Of a DNA stretch of 10,337 nucleotides, positions 7,867-10,337 are shown piece by piece (the first letter of the stretch is position 1; every line of letters begins with the position of its first letter). Source of the DNA: an uncultured Woeseiaceae bacterium (GTDB lineage: Bacteria; Pseudomonadota; Gammaproteobacteria; Steroidobacterales; Woeseiaceae); contig CALZHX010000041.1 in the NCBI GenBank assembly GCA_945787435.1, positions 1-10,337 on the forward strand. The letters are read 5' to 3'. A program made the translations under genes and the position numbers. The notes beneath the pieces were generated by a model. That model saw only the letters and a list, made by a program, of their open reading frames with translations. It did not search any database and was not told the origin of the DNA.

Positions 7867-8430
7867 CTATTCGGCTGCGGCCTGCAAAAACAGGTTGCTT
7901 TCGATGAAATCGAACAGGTTGATGACGGGCCACGTGTCCTCACCGCGCTGGTAAGCCCCGGTCAGGAACCGGTCGCAACGGACGATAGTCTCGGGCCAGG
8001 TGTCTGTGTATTCGTGATCCATGAAACGGCGAAACCCGAGAACTTCGTCGACGACAAGTCCAGCAGGGATTTCCCGATGATTAATTGAAATCACGCGGGT
8101 GTTACGCCGCAAGGTCGTACGACCGCTGCCGAGCAACAGCTTGACGTCCACAAGTGGTAACAAGTGACCGCGCAGATTTGCGATACCGAGCATCCAGCGT
8201 TTGGCGCCGGGTACCCGCGTCATGCCATCGGGTAACATGAGCACCTCACGAACGTGTTCACGACTGGCAACAAAATGCTCCTCGCCAATTCGGAATCCGA
8301 CGCCAACCCACTCAGAAGGTTGTGCGCCGCTGTGTTGGCCCGAGTGTGCCTGTTGACTGCGCCGCTCCATCTCCTGCAGCAAATCAAACGGCTGCTCCAC
8401 GAGCTTCGCGAGATCCACCGACTCACTCAT
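7867..8430 (-). CDS. pilI: PilI, CheW-type adaptor protein
   Basis: This cytoplasmic scaffold (187 residues) bridges PilJ and ChpA. After a polar N-terminal extension (about 1-40, FDLLQEMERRSQQ) a CheW domain spans about 42-180. It contains the conserved pattern RVPGAKRWMLGIANLRGHLLPLVD and the second half motif AGLVVDEVLGFRRF. The size is close to the 178 residues of P. aeruginosa PilI. The ATG at 8430 directly follows the TGA of pilH (TGAATG), with no intergenic base and in the same frame. The start therefore cannot lie further upstream, and translation is probably coupled to pilH. A weak GGTGATGG upstream, inside pilH, may act as ribosome binding site. The position between pilH and pilJ matches the P. 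aeruginosa order. Confidence 0.92.
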   Translation of the reverse strand: MSESVDLAKLVEQPFDLLQEMERRSQQAHSGQHSGAQPSEWVGVGFRIGEEHFVASREHVREVLMLPDGMTRVPGAKRWMLGIANLRGHLLPLVDVKLLLGSGRTTLRRNTRVISINHREIPAGLVVDEVLGFRRFMDHEYTDTWPETIVRCDRFLTGAYQRGEDTWPVINLFDFIESNLFLQAAAE

Positions 8431-8796
8431 TCAGGCAGCCATCACCGCATTGATCTTGGCCACTAGCTGCTTTGCCTCGACTGGCTTGACGAGATAATCC
8501 ACCGCGCCCTGGCGCATGCCCCATATCTTGTCCGTCTCCTGGTCCTTGGTCGTAATCATGATGACCGGAATGCCCGCCGTATCCGAATCCTGCGTCAGCT
8601 TGCGGGTCGCCTGAAACCCGTTCATGCCCGGCATAACAACATCCATCAGGATGCAGTCAGGCCGGGATGACTTCGCCTTTCGCAAGCCCTCCTCGCCGCT
8701 GTCAGCCACGAGTGTTTCGAAGCCGCCTTTCTCGAGCATTTTCTGAAACATATGCAGTTCGGTCGGCGAGTCATCGATGATGAGAATTACTGCCAT
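8431..8796 (-). CDS. pilH: PilH, single-domain CheY-like response regulator
   Basis: This 121-residue receiver protein has no output domain and acts as a phosphorylation target of ChpA. In P. aeruginosa PilH counterbalances PilG, favouring pilus retraction or acting as a phosphate sink. Receiver residues are D8-D9 (LIIDDSPTE), phospho-acceptor D52 in LMDVVMPGMNG, T82 in MITTKDQ and K104 in LVKPVE. The segments NGFQAT, TTKDQETDK and the ending INAVMAA closely follow P. aeruginosa PilH, which has the same length. A TTG one codon upstream (8799) is also possible, but the AAAGGAAA at 8809-8802 is spaced 7 bases from the ATG at 8796 and only 4 from the TTG, so ATG is chosen. Its stop abuts the pilI start. 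Confidence 0.94.
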   Translation of the reverse strand: MAVILIIDDSPTELHMFQKMLEKGGFETLVADSGEEGLRKAKSSRPDCILMDVVMPGMNGFQATRKLTQDSDTAGIPVIMITTKDQETDKIWGMRQGAVDYLVKPVEAKQLVAKINAVMAA

Positions 8797-8801
8797 CAAC
8801 G

Positions 8802-8809
8802 TTTCCTTT
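8802..8809 (-). promoter_or_regulatory. Ribosome binding site of pilH
   Basis: AAAGGAAA is read on the minus strand. The AAGGA core ends 7 bases before the ATG at 8796 but only 4 bases before the TTG at 8799, which supports ATG as the pilH start. It lies in the 36-bp pilG-pilH gap. Confidence 0.65.
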
Positions 8810-8832
8810 GCAACGTGCTTTGTAAGTAATGA

Positions 8833-9225
8833 CTAGTTGACCTGGTTCGAAATCGCACCAAGCAACTCATCTTTGGTAAATGGTTTGGTCAGGTATTGTT
8901 CCGACCCGACTATGCGCCCGCGCGCACGGTCGAAAAGGCCGTCCTTCGATGACAGCATGATGACCGGTGTTTCCTTGAACATCTTGTTGTGCTTAATCAG
9001 GGAACAGGTCTCGTAGCCGTCAAGACGCGGCATCATGATGTCGACAAAAATCAGGTCGGGCTGGTGATCGGCAATTTTTGACAATGCGTCAAAGCCGTCG
9101 ATAGCTGTGAATACCTGGCAACCCTCCTTCGTCAGCAGGGTTTCTGCTGTGCGGCGGATGGTCTTGCTGTCATCCACGACGAGGATCTTGAGGCCATTGA
9201 GACTTCGAGATGCGTTATTTGACAC
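8833..9225 (-). CDS. pilG: PilG, single-domain CheY-like response regulator
   Basis: This 130-residue receiver protein receives phosphoryl groups from ChpA and in P. aeruginosa promotes pilus extension and cAMP production. Receiver residues are D18-D19 in LVVDDSKTIRRTAETLL, phospho-acceptor D62 in IFVDIMMPRLDGYET, S92 in IMLSSKDGLFD and K114 in YLTKPF. The stretches DGFDAL, IIFVDIMMP-like, GRIVGSEQYLTKPF and KDELLGAI match P. aeruginosa PilG, which makes the gene call secure. The start is GTG at 9225, preceded by a good Shine-Dalgarno (GAGGAA, 5-base spacing). It is the first gene of the minus-strand operon and diverges from gshB. A 36-bp gap leads to pilH. Confidence 0.95.
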   Translation of the reverse strand: MSNNASRSLNGLKILVVDDSKTIRRTAETLLTKEGCQVFTAIDGFDALSKIADHQPDLIFVDIMMPRLDGYETCSLIKHNKMFKETPVIMLSSKDGLFDRARGRIVGSEQYLTKPFTKDELLGAISNQVN

Positions 9226-9229
9226 CGGA

Positions 9230-9236
9230 TTTCCTC
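9230..9236 (-). promoter_or_regulatory. Ribosome binding site of pilG
   Basis: GAGGAAA on the minus strand, with the GAGGAA core 5 bases before the GTG at 9225, fixes that non-ATG codon as the pilG start. Confidence 0.7.
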
Positions 9237-9247
9237 ACGCTTTTCTG

Positions 9248-9263
9248 GAATCCCCCAGGATTC
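9248..9263. repeat. Perfect 6-bp inverted repeat (GAATCC-CCCA-GGATTC)
   Basis: GAATCC and GGATTC are exact reverse complements separated by CCCA, centred about 30 bp upstream of the pilG start. On the pilG transcript this could form a 6-bp hairpin with a 4-base loop just before the ribosome binding site, or serve as a dimeric operator. No poly-T tract follows it on the minus strand, so it is not a typical terminator. Confidence 0.5.
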
Positions 9264-9419
9264 TCTCTATGTTGTCTTTTTCGCTGCACCATGGCAGTTG
9301 GCAGCCGTATACAGCTCAGCAAAACCGACTTGTACCATATTGACATAACTCCCGCTACGACGCCCGTTGCGAAGCGCAAAATCTTAAGAATTTTCAACGC
9401 TTACCCCTTGATTCCAAGG

Positions 9420-9425
9420 TATAGT
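9420..9425 (+). promoter_or_regulatory. Possible -10 element of the gshB promoter
   Basis: TATAGT differs from the sigma-70 -10 consensus at one base and lies 37 bp upstream of the gshB ATG. No recognisable -35 hexamer lies 16-18 bases upstream, so the call is weak; an activator-dependent promoter is possible. Confidence 0.25.
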
Positions 9426-9462
9426 TGCTCGCTCGAATCTGTCAGGGGTCTGGAACTCGGCG

Positions 9463-10337
9463 ATGGTCAGCGGCACGCTCAGAATCGGCATCATCATGGA
9501 CCCGATTGAGTCCATTGCGCCATACAAGGACAGTTCCTTCGCAATGTTGCTGGAGGCGCAGCGGCGCAGCGCAGAAATACACTATTTTCAGCAGCACGAC
9601 CTCAAGCTGTCGAGCGGCCGGGCCTACGGGCAGTCCCATCGGCTTAGCGTAGAAGACGATAATTCCGACTGGTTCGAGCTGGGCGCACAAGAAGAGGTCG
9701 AACTCGGGGCGCTGGACGTCATCCTGATGCGCAAAGACCCGCCGTTCGACATGGAGTACATCTATACGACATACATCCTTGACCGCGCGCTCGCGGCTGG
9801 CGCCCTGATCGTCAATAACCCGCAGGCGTTGCGCGACATGAACGAGAAGGCATACACGGCCTGGTTCCCTGACTGCACACCGGGCACGCTAATCACACGA
9901 TCAATGCCGGAAATGAAAGCGTTTCTCGACGAACACGAGCGCATTGTCGCGAAACCGCTCGACGGCATGGGTGGCAAGTCCATTTTTGTCGTCAGCAAAG
10001 GCGACAAGAATGCCAACGTCATCTTCGAGACCCTGACTGATTACGGGCTGCAGTTCGCGATGGCGCAAGTGTTCATTCCCGAGATCAGCGCCGGCGACAA
10101 ACGCATACTTCTTGTCAATGGCGAGGCCGTGCCCTATGCGCTGGCTCGGGTTCCATCGGACGATGACCATCGCGGCAACCTGGTTATGGGTGCCACCGGA
10201 GTCGGCCAGGAACTGTCAGATGCTGATCGCTCGATTTGCGAAACGGTCGGGCCCGTACTGCGCGATGCCGGAGTTCTGTTCGCGGGCATTGACGTTATTG
10301 GCGACTATCTGACCGAGGTCAATGTTACGAGTCCAAC
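9463..10337 (+). CDS. gshB: Glutathione synthetase, 5' part (cut by right window edge)
   Basis: This cytoplasmic ATP-grasp ligase catalyses the second step of glutathione synthesis, joining gamma-glutamylcysteine and glycine with ATP hydrolysis. The frame is open from ATG at 9463 to the edge (291 codons), close to the roughly 315 of the E. coli enzyme, so only the last part is missing. Visible family signatures are GIIMDPIESI (residues 9-18), DSSFAMLLEAQRR, the substrate-region motif LMRKDPPFD (88-96), the ATP-binding glycine loop KPLDGMGGKSIF (K164), GDKRILLVNGEAVPYALAR, RGNL and the metal-binding EVNVTSP (285-291). The N-terminus aligns with the E. coli start, and no ATG or GTG occurs in frame between the upstream TGA at 9409 and this ATG. 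The gene is divergent from pilG, an adjacency also known in Pseudomonas. It is metabolically unrelated to the pilus genes. Confidence 0.94.
   Translation, partial: MVSGTLRIGIIMDPIESIAPYKDSSFAMLLEAQRRSAEIHYFQQHDLKLSSGRAYGQSHRLSVEDDNSDWFELGAQEEVELGALDVILMRKDPPFDMEYIYTTYILDRALAAGALIVNNPQALRDMNEKAYTAWFPDCTPGTLITRSMPEMKAFLDEHERIVAKPLDGMGGKSIFVVSKGDKNANVIFETLTDYGLQFAMAQVFIPEISAGDKRILLVNGEAVPYALARVPSDDDHRGNLVMGATGVGQELSDADRSICETVGPVLRDAGVLFAGIDVIGDYLTEVNVTSP

Larger units (their letters stand above)
9226..9462. promoter_or_regulatory. Divergent intergenic region between pilG and gshB
   Basis: These 237 bp separate the two divergent starts and should carry both promoters. No sigma-70 pair with good spacing is evident for pilG. 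Inside are a perfect inverted repeat at 9248-9263 and an AT-rich palindrome around 9378-9394, both candidate operators. I see no credible coding frame in it. Confidence 0.55.

Noticed and set aside
8797..8799. TTG one codon upstream as the pilH start
   Set aside because: The Shine-Dalgarno is spaced only 4 bases from TTG but 7 from the following ATG, and the ATG gives the 121-residue length of P. aeruginosa PilH.
9316..9340. Sigma-54 type promoter for pilG on the minus strand (TGGTAC then TTTTGCT)
   Set aside because: The GG and GC elements are 14 bases apart instead of the required 10.
9340..9345. Perfect TTGACA on the plus strand as a gshB -35 element
   Set aside because: No -10-like hexamer occurs 16-18 bases downstream; the sequence there is CG-rich.
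9762..10170. Minus-strand open frames opposite gshB
   Set aside because: They mirror conserved gshB coding sequence and have no plausible product.

Overview
This window is a Pil-Chp (type IV pilus) chemosensory gene cluster from a gammaproteobacterium. Six complete genes and one truncated gene lie on the minus strand, in transcription order pilG, pilH, pilI, pilJ, chpA, chpC and an unrecognised small membrane protein cut by the left edge. The glutathione synthetase gene gshB diverges on the plus strand and is cut by the right edge. A gshB/pilG neighbourhood followed by pilHIJ-chpA-chpC is the arrangement known from Pseudomonas aeruginosa and its relatives. The proteins differ clearly from the P. 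aeruginosa ones in length, so this is probably not Pseudomonas, and the genus cannot be read from the sequence.

Layout, right to left: gshB (9463 to the right edge, +); a 237-bp divergent intergenic region (9226-9462) that should hold both promoters and contains two palindromic sites; pilG (single-domain response regulator); pilH (second single-domain response regulator); pilI (CheW-type adaptor); pilJ (membrane chemoreceptor); chpA (1788-residue hybrid CheA kinase with tandem HPt domains and a C-terminal receiver); chpC (second CheW-like adaptor); and an unrecognised start-containing fragment at 1-143. Gaps on the minus strand are 36 bp (pilG-pilH), 0 bp (pilH-pilI), 24 bp (pilI-pilJ), 18 bp (pilJ-chpA), a 3-bp overlap (chpA-chpC) and 5 bp (chpC-orf). 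All are consistent with one long operon that continues past the left edge.

From established knowledge of the Pil-Chp system, PilJ senses a pilus- or surface-derived signal. PilI (and ChpC) couple receptors to ChpA, and ChpA autophosphorylates and passes phosphoryl groups through its HPt and receiver domains to PilG and PilH. These in turn tune pilus extension and retraction and, in P. aeruginosa, cAMP signalling.

The most distinctive points are these. ChpA is compact, with three canonical HPt histidines plus four hand-aligned N-terminal HPt-like repeats, three of which have lost the histidine. The adaptation enzymes pilK (methyltransferase) and chpB (methylesterase) are absent from the positions they occupy in P. 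aeruginosa. PilJ has a short periplasmic region. pilH and pilI share one reading frame and are separated only by a stop codon. A small membrane-protein gene follows chpC. I found no mobile element, CRISPR array, RNA gene or clear terminator.
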